64,000 bases of DNA from JAMXLJ01 sp036558745 (lineage in GTDB: Bacteria > Actinomycetota > Acidimicrobiia > IMCC26256 > JAMXLJ01): NCBI GenBank assembly GCA_036558745.1, contig DATBEZ010000033.1:62001-126000 (forward strand), given 5' to 3'. The translations under genes were made by a program, and so were the position numbers. The notes beneath the pieces are model-generated. The model did no database searches, was not told the DNA's origin, and saw only the letters and a list, made by a program, of their open reading frames with translations. Below, one piece after another: positions 24,463-33,060 of this stretch; within the stretch, counting starts at the first letter, position 1, and each line of letters starts with the position of its first letter.

Positions 24463-24718
24463 CGTGTCCTCGCTCTCAGCCTGCGGCCCAAGTGAGACCC
24501 TGACTACCGGAGGAGAACATCGGCGCGCGCGCAGCGTGAACTTGAAGGACCCCGGGAGTTTTCAGGCGGGGGCCGAAGTCACGCAGATCAGGCGCTGGCG
24601 CGCGCGGTGACCGGAGCGAGCGACGAGCGGAGGTCACTCGCCAGTGAGCGAGCGGTCCGGAGCGCCGCCGGGCCGAGGCCGGAGCCCCCGCACCGAGCGA
24701 GCGACCGAGACGGTATGG
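24463..24718. other. Intergenic region with repeat copy 3
   Basis: The first 120 bases hold the possible promoter of the miniprotein and an AT-richer patch around 24535-24565. The remainder is repeat copy 3, listed separately. No other gene is seen. Confidence 0.5.
24591..24715 (+). repeat. Dispersed GC-rich repeat, copy 3 (downstream of ferredoxin)
   Basis: Shares the 20-base GCGCGCGGTGACCGGAGCGA (24600-24619) exactly with copy 2, followed by TCACTCGCCAGTGAGCGAG, a near match to copy 2, and ends in GAGCGAGCGACC. Unlike the other copies it lies at the 3' end of a minus-strand gene (the ferredoxin stop is at 24719), so promoter activity is not a common role of the family. Confidence 0.72.
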
Positions 24719-24955
24719 CTATTCCACCTCGATGAAGATGCACTCGCCGGGGCATTCCTCGGCGGCCTCGATGACGGCCTCGTCCATCCCGCCGGGCACG
24801 TTGGCCAGGCCCTCGGGCCCGCCCGGGTCCGAGAAGACCTTGCCGCCCTCCTTGACGTAGGCCAGGCCGTCGTCGAGGAGCGTGAACACGTCGGGAGCGA
24901 TCTCCTCGCAGAGACCGTCACCCGTGCACAGGTCCTGGTCGATCCAGACCTTCAT
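24719..24955 (-). CDS. Ferredoxin, [3Fe-4S]/[4Fe-4S] type
   Basis: A 78-residue acidic ferredoxin. The first cluster ligands are in DLCTGDGLCEEIAPDVF, where the middle position of the usual CxxCxxC is Asp, typical of 3Fe-4S ferredoxins of actinobacteria that serve cytochromes P450. The last cysteine region is AAEECPGECIFIEVE, with an additional cysteine. The ATG at 24955 has a good GGAGAAG eight bases upstream. No P450 or reductase gene is adjacent, so its partner is unknown. It is monocistronic and divergent from mpa. Confidence 0.88.
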   Translation of the reverse strand: MKVWIDQDLCTGDGLCEEIAPDVFTLLDDGLAYVKEGGKVFSDPGGPEGLANVPGGMDEAVIEAAEECPGECIFIEVE

Positions 24956-25189
24956 CTGACTCACTTCTCCCTGACGCGTGCCGAAACAAGAATCGGACGT
25001 TCCATCGGCCGTTCGGGTGCCGGCATGAGCGCTTGCTCCGCCTGCCCACACGGTCGGTCGGGCGGTGCACCGTAGCTCGCGACATCCGACAAGGCGGATC
25101 CGGAAACGCTCCACGAGGCTACGGCGACCGCCACGAATATATCAAGCCGGCACCGGATAAATGCGCACCGATTCGGGGTCGTCGGTGGG

Positions 25190-25250
25190 TAAGGTGCGCG
25201 GGTGTAACGTCCGGGCGACCCCGACCGGGCAGAGGGGAGGAGGTGGCATC
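25190..25250 (+). promoter_or_regulatory. Candidate promoter and RBS of mpa
   Basis: Two TANNNT hexamers, TAAGGT at 25190-25195 and TAACGT at 25205-25210, lie upstream of the mpa start. A strong GAGGGGAGGAGG (25233-25244) precedes the GTG at 25251 and decides that start over an in-frame upstream codon at 25161. The rest of the 295-base divergent gap has no recognisable gene. Confidence 0.45.
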
Positions 25251-27008
25251 GTGGCCTCCGAGCACGAGCGACGCCTCGACGAGTACGAGCGTCAGGTGGA
25301 CGACCTCCAGGCACAGCTCAAGGCTCTCGAGGAGGAGGTCGTCGTTCTGCGGCGCCGCCTCCAGGATGCGCCCAAGCGCGTGCGGACGCTCGAGGAGCGT
25401 CTGCTCGAGACCAAGGGCCAGCTCGCGCAGGCCGTCTCGCAGAACGAGAAGCTGTCGGCGACGCTTCGCGAAGCGCGCGAGCACATCGCCGCGCTCCGCG
25501 AAGAGGTCGAGAAGCTCACGATGCCGCCGTCCGCGTACGGCACGTTCCTCAACCTCAACGACGACGGCACGGTCGACATCTTCACCGCGGGTCGCAAGAT
25601 GCGCGTCGCGGTCCATCCAGAGCTCGAGACCGACGAGCTCCGGCGCGGCCAGGAGGTCGTGCTCAACGAGTCGCTGAACGTGGTGCTCTCCCGCGGGCCC
25701 GAGATCTCCGGTGAGGTCGTCACGTTCAAGGAGCTGCTCGGCGAAGGTGACCGCGCGCTCGTCGTCGGTCGCGCCGACGAGGAGCGCGTGTGCGAGCTCG
25801 CCGAGCCGTTGATCGGCGAGAAGCTGCGCGCCGGCGACCACCTGCTCATGGAAGCCCGTTCGGGACTCCTCGTGGAACGGCTGCCGCGTCCCGAGGTCGA
25901 AGAGCTCATCCTCGAGGAGGTGCCCGACGTCAGCTACGACGACGTGGGCGGCCTCGACGACCAGATCGACCAGATCCAGGACGCGGTCGAGCTCCCGTAT
26001 CTCTACGCGGAGCTCTTCGCCGAGCACGACCTCCAGCCCCCGAAGGGCATCCTGCTCTACGGCCCGCCGGGCTGTGGCAAGACGCTCATCGCCAAGGCGG
26101 TCGCGAATTCGCTCGCGGGCCGGGTGGCCGAGAAGACCGGGAACGACAAGACACGCTCCTACTTCCTCAACATCAAGGGTCCGGAGCTGCTCAACAAGTA
26201 CGTCGGTGAGACCGAGCGCCAGATCCGCCTGATCTTCCAGCGCGCGCGCGAGAAGTCGGAGGAGGGCGTTCCGGTCATCGTGTTCTTCGACGAGATGGAT
26301 TCGCTGTTCCGCACCCGGGGCACCGGCATCTCGTCCGACATCGAGAGCACGATCGTCCCGCAGCTCCTCGCAGAGATCGACGGTGTCGAGAGCCTGAAGA
26401 ACGTCATCGTGATCGGCGCGTCGAACCGCGAGGACCTCATCGACCCCGCGATCCTGCGCCCCGGTCGCCTCGACGTGAAGATCAAGATCGAGCGGCCCGA
26501 CGAGGTGAGCGCGAAGCAGATCTTCGGTCGCTACCTCGTGCCGACGCTGCCGCTCGGCGACGACGAGGTGAAGAAGTCCGGCGGCGATCCCGCGAAGGCC
26601 GTCGACGTCATGATCGACGAAGCGGTCAAGCTCATGTACTCGACCGAGGACGAGAACCGCTTCCTCGAGGTCACGTACCAGAACGGCGACAAGGAGATCC
26701 TGTTCTTCAAGGACTTCTCGTCGGGCGCCATGATCGAGAACATCGTGCGGCGAGCGAAGAAGCTCTCGATCAAGCGTCAGATCGGTGGCGCGGCGAAGGG
26801 CATCGTGACCCAGGACCTGCTCGACTCGATCAAGCAGGAGTTCCGGGAGCACGAGGACCTGCCGAACACGACCAACCCCGACGACTGGGCCAAGATCTCG
26901 GGCAAGAAGGGCGAGCGCATCGTGTACGTGCGCACGCTCATGTCGGAGGGCGAGGACGCCACCGGCGGCCGTCAGATCGAGCGCGTCACCACCGGTCAGT
27001 ACCTGTAG
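25251..27008 (+). CDS. mpa: Proteasome-associated AAA+ ATPase (Mpa/ARC)
   Basis: A 585-residue ring ATPase that recognises Pup-tagged proteins, unfolds them and feeds them to the 20S proteasome. The N-terminal coiled coil (residues about 5-80) that binds Pup is followed by a double OB domain. The AAA module has Walker A GPPGCGKT near residue 271, Walker B VIVFFDEMDS near 345, and ASNREDLIDPAILRPGRLD. The last residues are GQYL, the C-terminal motif that docks in the proteasome alpha ring. The GTG at 25251 follows a strong RBS. It opens the proteasome locus but is separated from dop by a ceramidase-like gene. Confidence 0.97.
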   Translation: MASEHERRLDEYERQVDDLQAQLKALEEEVVVLRRRLQDAPKRVRTLEERLLETKGQLAQAVSQNEKLSATLREAREHIAALREEVEKLTMPPSAYGTFLNLNDDGTVDIFTAGRKMRVAVHPELETDELRRGQEVVLNESLNVVLSRGPEISGEVVTFKELLGEGDRALVVGRADEERVCELAEPLIGEKLRAGDHLLMEARSGLLVERLPRPEVEELILEEVPDVSYDDVGGLDDQIDQIQDAVELPYLYAELFAEHDLQPPKGILLYGPPGCGKTLIAKAVANSLAGRVAEKTGNDKTRSYFLNIKGPELLNKYVGETERQIRLIFQRAREKSEEGVPVIVFFDEMDSLFRTRGTGISSDIESTIVPQLLAEIDGVESLKNVIVIGASNREDLIDPAILRPGRLDVKIKIERPDEVSAKQIFGRYLVPTLPLGDDEVKKSGGDPAKAVDVMIDEAVKLMYSTEDENRFLEVTYQNGDKEILFFKDFSSGAMIENIVRRAKKLSIKRQIGGAAKGIVTQDLLDSIKQEFREHEDLPNTTNPDDWAKISGKKGERIVYVRTLMSEGEDATGGRQIERVTTGQYL

Positions 27009-27028
27009 CGGTCTTCAGGCGGCGGTCG

Positions 27029-27041
27029 TAACCTCCGCGTC
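27029..27041 (+). promoter_or_regulatory. Near-leaderless promoter of the ceramidase-like gene
   Basis: TAACCT at 27029-27034 is seven bases from the ATG at 27042, so transcription would begin at or one base before the start codon. No Shine-Dalgarno precedes the ATG, consistent with a leaderless message. This suggests that the gene has its own promoter inside the proteasome locus. Confidence 0.4.
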
Positions 27042-29093
27042 ATGCGGGGGAGATCAGCACGGGTTCTCGTCGTCGCGCTGACCGCGGCGCTGGTGGTCGC
27101 GGTGTCGACGCTGCCCGCGTCGGCCGACGACGCGCACGGACGCCAACGTGGTGAGAGCGCGCCGCTCGTCCGGGTCGGCGCGGCGGCCGTCGACGTCACG
27201 CCGCCGCTCGCGTCGTCGGGGTTCGCCAACCCCGCCGCGTGCACGGGAGCGTCGTCGTTCCACGGGCCGCACCTGCTCTCGCTCGAGGAGCCCTACACCG
27301 ACACGAACGGCAACGGCCGCCACGACGCGGGCGAGCCGTTCCTCGACTGCCCGACCCCGCGCGCCGACGGCACGCTCGCCCCGCCCGACGGCCGGTGGGA
27401 CGGCATCTACCTCGGCGGCGGCGACGGCGGCGACCGACAGCCGACCGCCGTGCTCGACCCGTTGTGGGCGCGGACCGTCGTCGTGTCGTCGGGACACCGG
27501 ACGGTGGCGCTCACGAGCGTCGACAACGAAGGCGTGTTCAAGGAGATCTGGGACCGGGTGCGCGCGAAGGTGCGGACCGACCTGCACGGCGCCCGCGGGC
27601 TCGACGACATGGTGTTCACGTCGACACACGACGAGTCTGCGCCGGACACGATCGGCATCAGCGGGCCCGACGAGCTCACGTCGGGCAGCGACCCGTTCTA
27701 CGTCGAGTTCCTGATCGCGCGCACGGCCCGCAGCATCGAGCTCGCGTCGTCGCGACTGCGCCCCGCGACGTTGTGGTTCGGTCAGGCCCGTCCCGACGAC
27801 ATGACCACGTGCTGGTCGTCGTACCCGTTCGCCGCCGACGAGGAGCTCGGCGTGATGCAGGCCCGCGACCTCCGCGGCCGCGCCATCGTCACGCTCGTCA
27901 ACTACGGGATCCACGCAGAGGAGCTCGGCTTCTCCTCCGACGCGCAGGATCGGCTCCACCTGTCGTCGGACTGGCACAACTTCGCCCGGCGGGCGCTCGA
28001 AGCGCGATACGGCGGCGTGGCCATCACCGTCGCCGGATCGGTCGGCTCGGTGGAGATGCCGCAGGTGTATCCGACGACGCGCGACCTCACGCCGGTCAGC
28101 GAGTACAGCTCGCAGGGCAACGGCGGCTGCCGCACCATCTACGCGACCGACGCGACCCGCGTGTCCTACGGGTACACCGCGTCGACCGAGGCACGGGGCG
28201 AGCGCATCGCGACATGGGCCGAACGCGCGCTCGCCCACGGCTCACGCTCGCACAGCACCGTGGTGGACGTGCGGCGACGGTCGTTCTTCGTCCATCTCGA
28301 CAACGCGCTGTTCGCGCTCGGCAGCAGCATCGGGGTCATCAACGGCAAGGACGCGTACCGCAACGGTGTGAAGCTCTCCCGCGACGCGTCCGGCGCGGTG
28401 ATCGGCGGTCCGGGGGACTCGTTCCTCACCGACGCCGCGTGGCTCCGCATCGGCGACGGCGAGTTCGTCAGCGCGCCGGGCGAGGTGTTCCCGTTCACGT
28501 TCGCACGCGATTTCTCCGGTCCCGACGATGTCGCGGTCGCGGGCGGCGCGCCGGTGAAGGATTGGATCATGGCGCGCATGTCGGCGCCGTGGCGCTTCGT
28601 CGTCGGGCTCGGCGACGACATGATCGGCTACATCTTCCCGCAGTCGAACGCGGTCGCGGTTCCGACCTCGTTGACACCGCCCGACGACACCGACCGGTTC
28701 GGGTGCGCGCACTCCGACGACGGCGAGGCGGCATCCGCCTCGGCGGGCGATCTCGTCACGTCGCAGCTCGCGAGCTTGATCGGGCCGTCGACGGACAGAT
28801 CGTCCGTGCACACCGGGCGCTACGTGTGGCGTGACGGAACCCTGCACCGCAGCCCGCTCGGTGACGGCGGTCAGGCGTGTGCCGGTCCCGGCAACGTGTT
28901 CCGTCCCGCGCCCGGAGGGGGAGCGGTGGCCGTGCGCCTCGACACCGGCGTCACCATCCGCGTCGACGGGCGGCACTGGCGCTGGATGGACCTGCGGGGA
29001 CGACCCGAAGTCGCGGTGTCCACCCAGACCCGGGGCGTGGTCGACCGGCAGGGTCGTCGGGTGTGGATCGACGTCTTCCCGGCCCTGACCTGA
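27042..29093 (+). CDS. Secreted neutral ceramidase-like hydrolase
   Basis: A 683-residue exported protein. Residues 1-28 are a Sec signal peptide (basic start, ARVLVVALTAALVVAV core, ASA-type cleavage site). The mature part begins with GAAAVDVTPPL, typical of neutral/alkaline ceramidase-like proteins, and keeps SVDNEGVFKEIWDRVRAKV and VFTSTHDESAPDT, whose histidine is the expected zinc region. TDTNGNGRHDAGEPF near residue 88 looks like a calcium-binding loop. Family members split amide-linked lipids outside the cell, but the substrate here is unknown. Its position between mpa and dop is unusual and functionally unexplained. Confidence 0.75.
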   Translation: MRGRSARVLVVALTAALVVAVSTLPASADDAHGRQRGESAPLVRVGAAAVDVTPPLASSGFANPAACTGASSFHGPHLLSLEEPYTDTNGNGRHDAGEPFLDCPTPRADGTLAPPDGRWDGIYLGGGDGGDRQPTAVLDPLWARTVVVSSGHRTVALTSVDNEGVFKEIWDRVRAKVRTDLHGARGLDDMVFTSTHDESAPDTIGISGPDELTSGSDPFYVEFLIARTARSIELASSRLRPATLWFGQARPDDMTTCWSSYPFAADEELGVMQARDLRGRAIVTLVNYGIHAEELGFSSDAQDRLHLSSDWHNFARRALEARYGGVAITVAGSVGSVEMPQVYPTTRDLTPVSEYSSQGNGGCRTIYATDATRVSYGYTASTEARGERIATWAERALAHGSRSHSTVVDVRRRSFFVHLDNALFALGSSIGVINGKDAYRNGVKLSRDASGAVIGGPGDSFLTDAAWLRIGDGEFVSAPGEVFPFTFARDFSGPDDVAVAGGAPVKDWIMARMSAPWRFVVGLGDDMIGYIFPQSNAVAVPTSLTPPDDTDRFGCAHSDDGEAASASAGDLVTSQLASLIGPSTDRSSVHTGRYVWRDGTLHRSPLGDGGQACAGPGNVFRPAPGGGAVAVRLDTGVTIRVDGRHWRWMDLRGRPEVAVSTQTRGVVDRQGRRVWIDVFPALT

Positions 29094-29149
29094 TGTGTCG
29101 CGCCCCTGACGTGCTGCGCAACCGGTCCGTCGACGACCACCCCGGCGGG

Positions 29150-29161
29150 TAGAGTCGCCTC
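29150..29161 (+). promoter_or_regulatory. Leaderless promoter of dop
   Basis: TAGAGT at 29150-29155 is followed by six bases and then the GTG start at 29162, the exact spacing expected when the first transcribed base is the first base of the start codon. GTCGAC at 29129-29134 may be a weak -35. No Shine-Dalgarno is present upstream of dop. Confidence 0.5.
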
Positions 29162-30649
29162 GTGGCCGTCCCGAAGGTGTGCGGGATCGAGACCGAGTAC
29201 GGCGTTGCGCTGCGTGGCGCGGCCGACGCGAACCCCGTGCTGGCCTCGTCCATGCTCATCAACGGCTACGTCGAGCACCGCAAGATCGGTTGGGACTTCG
29301 ACGACGAGTCTCCCGGACGCGATGCGCGCGGCTTCGCCCGCGAGGGCGCGGCGCCACCCGAGGTCGAGACGCACCTCGTGAACACGGTGTTGACCAACGG
29401 CGCGCGCTACTACGTCGATCACGCGCACCCCGAGTACTCGACACCCGAGTGCTCCGACGCGCTCGAGCTCGTGTGCGCGGACAAGGCCGGGGAGCGGGTA
29501 CTGGCGCGCTCGATGCAGGCGGCGCGCCGCATCCTGCCGGCGGGGCAGGAGATCGTCGTCTACAAGAACAACTCCGACGGCAAGGGCAACTCGTACGGCA
29601 CCCACGAGAACTACCTCGTCGACCGGTCGGTGCCGTTCGCGACCCTCGTGCGTCACCTGCTGCCGTGGTTCGTGAGCCGGCAGGTGTTCACCGGCGCGGG
29701 CAAGGTCGGCGCGGAGAACGGCGCGAACCAGGTCGGGTTCCAGATCAGCCAGCGGGCCGACTTCTTCGAGGAGGAGGTCGGGCTCGAGACGACGCTCAAG
29801 CGCCCGATCGTCAACACCCGCGACGAGCCGCACGCCGACCCGCAGAAGTACCGCCGCCTCCACGTCATCGCGGGCGACGCGAACCTCTGCGAGGTCGCGA
29901 CGCTGCTCAAGGTGGGCACGACCGCGATCGTGCTGGCGCTGATCGAGGACGAGTTCGTCGACAAGGACCTCTCGGTCGTGGGGCCCGTCGCGGCGATGCG
30001 GGTGGTGTCGCACGACCCGACGTGCCGGGCCACCGTCGAGCTCGGCGACGGCGGGACGTGCACCGCGGTCGAGCTGCAGTACGAGTTCCTGCGCCTGGCC
30101 CGCAAGTACGCCGACGAGACGGGGCTCGAGGCCTGCGGTGGCGAGGAGGTCGGCAACCTCGTGCTCGACCGGTGGGAGGCCACCCTCGGCGCCCTCGAGC
30201 GCGATCCCTCCACCCTCGAGGGCCAGCTCGACTGGGTGACCAAGCTCGGGCTCCTGCGGGCCTACGTCGAGCGCGACGGCCTGGACTGGGAGGATTCGAA
30301 GCTGTCGCTGCTCGACCTCCAGTATCACGACATTCGTCCCGACCGGTCCCTGTACGAGCGTTTGGTCCGAGCGGGTAAGGTCGAACGCCTGGTCGACGAG
30401 GCCGAGGTGATCACGGCGATGACGGAGCCGCCCAGCAGCACACGCGCCTTCTTCAGGGGACGCTGCCTGGCGCGCTGGCCCGACGCGATCGTCGCCGCCA
30501 ATTGGGACAGTCTGATCCTCGACGTCGGTTCCGACCCGCTGCGGCGCATCCCCATGCTCGAGCCGCTCCGGGGAAGCAAGGCCCACGTCGACGCGTTGTT
30601 CGAGGAGTGCACGACGCCCGCCGAGCTCGTGGCCCGGCTGGCATCGTGA
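29162..30649 (+). CDS. dop: Dop: Pup deamidase/depupylase
   Basis: A 495-residue member of the carboxylate-amine-ligase-like Pup enzymes. It starts with VCGIETEYGVAL, whose acidic residues bind magnesium and ATP. An insert of about 40 residues near position 45 (the Dop loop, with ESPGRDARGFAREGA) separates it from PafA. KNNSDGKGNSYGTHENYLV and RPIVNTRDEPHADP are family signatures. Dop removes Pup from tagged proteins and can deamidate Pup ending in Gln. The Pup encoded next door ends in Glu, so depupylation is the expected role. GTG 29162 is leaderless. Confidence 0.96.
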   Translation: MAVPKVCGIETEYGVALRGAADANPVLASSMLINGYVEHRKIGWDFDDESPGRDARGFAREGAAPPEVETHLVNTVLTNGARYYVDHAHPEYSTPECSDALELVCADKAGERVLARSMQAARRILPAGQEIVVYKNNSDGKGNSYGTHENYLVDRSVPFATLVRHLLPWFVSRQVFTGAGKVGAENGANQVGFQISQRADFFEEEVGLETTLKRPIVNTRDEPHADPQKYRRLHVIAGDANLCEVATLLKVGTTAIVLALIEDEFVDKDLSVVGPVAAMRVVSHDPTCRATVELGDGGTCTAVELQYEFLRLARKYADETGLEACGGEEVGNLVLDRWEATLGALERDPSTLEGQLDWVTKLGLLRAYVERDGLDWEDSKLSLLDLQYHDIRPDRSLYERLVRAGKVERLVDEAEVITAMTEPPSSTRAFFRGRCLARWPDAIVAANWDSLILDVGSDPLRRIPMLEPLRGSKAHVDALFEECTTPAELVARLAS

Positions 30650-30683
30650 GGCGGCGGGCGAGTCGCCGCCAGGGAGGAACCTG

Positions 30684-30878
30684 ATGCCCGAGCGGGAGCA
30701 GAAGAAGAAGCCGGCACCGAAGGAGCGGGTCGAGGAGACCGCCGAGGTCGACGCGCCTGCGAAGCAGGGCGAGAAGATCAAGGAGGAGCTCGACGACCTC
30801 CTCGACGAGATCGACTCGGTACTCGAGGAGAACGCAGAGGAATTCGTCCGCAACTATGTCCAGAAAGGTGGCGAATGA
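30684..30878 (+). CDS. pup: Prokaryotic ubiquitin-like protein Pup
   Basis: A 64-residue, highly charged, largely disordered protein modifier. KEELDDLLDEIDSVLEENAE is the helix that binds the Mpa coiled coil. The C-terminus is VRNYVQKGGE, so the ligatable glutamate is genomically encoded and no deamidation is needed before PafA attaches it to lysines. The ATG at 30684 has a clear GGAGGAA seven bases upstream. It lies 34 bases after dop on the same strand, in the usual dop-pup order. Confidence 0.97.
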   Translation: MPEREQKKKPAPKERVEETAEVDAPAKQGEKIKEELDDLLDEIDSVLEENAEEFVRNYVQKGGE

Positions 30879-30939
30879 GCTGAATATCCGATTTAGTCGG
30901 ACGTTCAGCGTCATACCCCCCCTTCGTAGATCGCGGCCC

Positions 30940-31493
30940 GTGAAGCGGTGTATCCACTGCGGCGAGACCAAGCACCTCGACGACTTCTCTCGGGACACGA
31001 CTGGTCGCGACGGCCACCGGCCTGAGTGCAAGCAGTGCACGAGCACGACACGCCTCGCTCGGTACCGCGCAAACCGCGAAGCCGAGATCGCGCGAGAGTC
31101 CAGCGGTGGCAGCGTGCGAACGCCGAGCACGTCAAGGCGTACCAGGCGCAGTATCGCGAGCGACGCGACTTCCGGGCCGAGCATCTGCGTCGCGCGTTCG
31201 GGCTGACACAAGACGAGTACGAACGGATGCTCGCTGAGCAAGGTGGGCCGTGCGCGATCTGTGGTCGTGAGCCTCGAGCGGGCAAGCATCTCCATGTCGA
31301 TCACGACCACGACACCGGGCGCGTGCGCTGGCTGCTGTGCTTCTCGTGCAACGTCGCGGTGGGGCAGCTGCAGCACGAGCCGGGTCGCATCCTGCGCGCG
31401 GCGGAGTACCTCGACGACGACGCTGAGCGCGCGGAGGTCACCGCGCTCGTGCGCGAGCGGGTCAGGAGTTTGGTGCGCGTGGGGTCCGACTAG
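30940..31493 (+). pseudogene. HNH endonuclease (endonuclease VII-like), frameshifted
   Basis: Two overlapping frames together make one HNH nuclease. From GTG 30940 the first frame encodes a zinc ribbon (KRCIHCGETKHLDDFS, then GHRPECKQC) up to residue about 53. After 31099 the homologous sequence continues in another frame with RWQRANAEHVKAYQAQYRER. This leads into the HNH core: GPCAICGREPRAGKHLHVDH, DHDTGRVRWLLCFSCN. The shift corresponds to the loss of one base near 31099, between a GAG and a CAG codon. It may be a true pseudogene, a sequencing error or a programmed shift; GTG 31026 would give a ribbonless version of 155 residues. Position between pup and prcB is striking. Confidence 0.75.
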
Positions 31494-31505
31494 GCTCGCC
31501 GGTCG
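31470..31505 (+). promoter_or_regulatory. Candidate prcB promoter
   Basis: TTGGTG at 31470-31475 and TAGGCT at 31491-31496 are spaced 15 bases and could be -35 and -10. The -10 overlaps the stop of the HNH gene. The ATG of prcB follows nine bases later, implying a very short or absent leader. Confidence 0.4.
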
Positions 31506-32321
31506 ATGGCAGAGCCTTCATTGCCGATGTTCGGGCCCGGATTGGATCCGGGCCCTTCGTTCGCCGAGCTGCTGCGACGCGTGGCGCCGCACACACTCCC
31601 GGGGAGGGGGCTCGCCGAGCCGCAGGGCGCGCCGCTCGAGGTCGTCCACGCCACGACGGTGGTCGCGATCCGGTTCGCGGACGGCGTGGTGATGGCCGGC
31701 GACCGGCGCGCCACCGCGGGCTACACGATCGCGAGCCGGCGGATCGAGAAGGTGTTCCCGGCCGACGACTTCTCCGGCATCGCGATGGCCGGCGCCGCGG
31801 GTCCCGGGATCGAGCTGATCCGGCTGTTCCAGGTGCAGCTCGAGCACTACGAGAAGGTCGAGGGCGAGCCGCTGACGCTCGAGGGCAAGGCCAACCAGCT
31901 GTCGGCGCTCGTGCGGAGCAACCTCCCCGCCGCGATGCAGGGGTTCGTCGTCGTTCCGTTGTTCGCGGGCTACGACGACCGCCGCGGGACCGGTCGCGTC
32001 TTCAGCTTCGACGTGACCGGCGGCAAGTACGAGGAGTCCGACTTCCAGACGACCGGTTCCGGCAGCGTGCACGCCCGCAACTGGATCAAGTCGGGATGGC
32101 GCGACGGCATGGCGCGTGACGACACGATCGAGCTCGCGCTGCGCGCCCTGTTCGCCGCGGCCGACGAGGACATCGCGACCGGCGGTCCCGACCTCATCCG
32201 GCGCATCTTCCCGACGGTCGCGGTCATCGACGCGCAGGGCTACCACGCGCTCGAGGAGAGCTGGATCGCGGAGCGTGCCGAGCAGGTGATCGGCGGGCGC
32301 GAGGAAGGCGCGGGCCTGTGA
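31506..32321 (+). CDS. prcB: 20S proteasome beta subunit
   Basis: A 271-residue N-terminal-nucleophile hydrolase. A propeptide of about 49 residues ends in EVVHA, and autocleavage would expose Thr50 in TTVVAIRFADGVVMAGDRRAT, the catalytic threonine; conserved Asp and Lys follow in AGDRRAT and SRRIEKVF. Four stacked heptameric rings with PrcA form the degradation chamber. The ATG at 31506 has a candidate promoter but no strong RBS. It is followed by prcA after 34 bases. Confidence 0.97.
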   Translation: MAEPSLPMFGPGLDPGPSFAELLRRVAPHTLPGRGLAEPQGAPLEVVHATTVVAIRFADGVVMAGDRRATAGYTIASRRIEKVFPADDFSGIAMAGAAGPGIELIRLFQVQLEHYEKVEGEPLTLEGKANQLSALVRSNLPAAMQGFVVVPLFAGYDDRRGTGRVFSFDVTGGKYEESDFQTTGSGSVHARNWIKSGWRDGMARDDTIELALRALFAAADEDIATGGPDLIRRIFPTVAVIDAQGYHALEESWIAERAEQVIGGREEGAGL

Positions 32322-32355
32322 GCGCGCGCACACGGCGGGGCGGAGGCCAGCCGCG

Positions 32356-33042
32356 ATGAGCATGCCGTTCTACGTCTCGCCCGAGCAGGTGATGAAGGAC
32401 CGGGCCGACTACGCCCGGAAGGGGATCGCCCGCGGTCGCAGCCTCATCGCGCTGGAGTGCGCGGAGGGCATCGTCATCATCGCCGAGAACCCGTCGCGCC
32501 GGCTGTTCAAGATCAGCGAGATCTACGACCGCATCGCGTTTGCCGGTGTCGGTCTCTACAACGAGTTCAACGCGCTCAAGATCGCCGGCGTACGTCTGGC
32601 CGACCTGAAGGGCTACCAGTACTCGCGTGAGGACGTGACCGCGAGCTCGCTCGCGTACGCCTACGCGCAGACCCTCGGCCAGGTCTTCACCCACGAGATG
32701 AAGCCCTACGAGGTGGAGATCCTCGTCGCGCAGGTGAGCACCGAGGGCGACGGCGACAACGAGCTGTTCCACATCATGTACGACGGCACCGTGATGGACG
32801 AAGAAGGGTTCACCGTGCTCGGCGGCCAGGCCGACACGATCCTCCAGGCCCTCGGAGACGAGTACCAGGCCGGCATCTCCGAGGCCGACGCGATCCGCCT
32901 CGGCGCGAAGGTGCTGTCGAACCCCGACGGTGACCGGCTCCCGGCCGACCAGCTGGAGGTCGCCGCGCTCGAACGCGGGCGGGGGAAGCGCGCGTTCCGC
33001 CGGATCAAAGGTGACGAGCTCGAGACGATCCTCAACGGCTGA
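32356..33042 (+). CDS. prcA: 20S proteasome alpha subunit
   Basis: A 228-residue alpha-type subunit. The N-terminal gate region MPFYVSPEQVMKDRADYARKG precedes the proteasome fold (GRSLIALECAEGIVIIAENPS, ISEIYDRIAFAGVGLYNEF). The alpha ring forms the entry pore and binds the C-terminal tail of Mpa. The subunit lacks a nucleophile threonine. Length is close to mycobacterial PrcA. It follows prcB closely and is probably co-transcribed with it. Confidence 0.97.
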   Translation: MSMPFYVSPEQVMKDRADYARKGIARGRSLIALECAEGIVIIAENPSRRLFKISEIYDRIAFAGVGLYNEFNALKIAGVRLADLKGYQYSREDVTASSLAYAYAQTLGQVFTHEMKPYEVEILVAQVSTEGDGDNELFHIMYDGTVMDEEGFTVLGGQADTILQALGDEYQAGISEADAIRLGAKVLSNPDGDRLPADQLEVAALERGRGKRAFRRIKGDELETILNG

Positions 33043-33060
33043 GCGCGGAACCGCTGTCGC

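Noticed and set aside
24591..24715. Insertion sequence or transposon remnant
   Set aside because: No transposase frame, terminal inverted repeats or target duplications were seen; the segment belongs to a short non-coding repeat family.
25161..25250. Upstream start of mpa
   Set aside because: The extra 30 residues precede the strong RBS, include the putative promoter and do not resemble the Mpa N-terminus.
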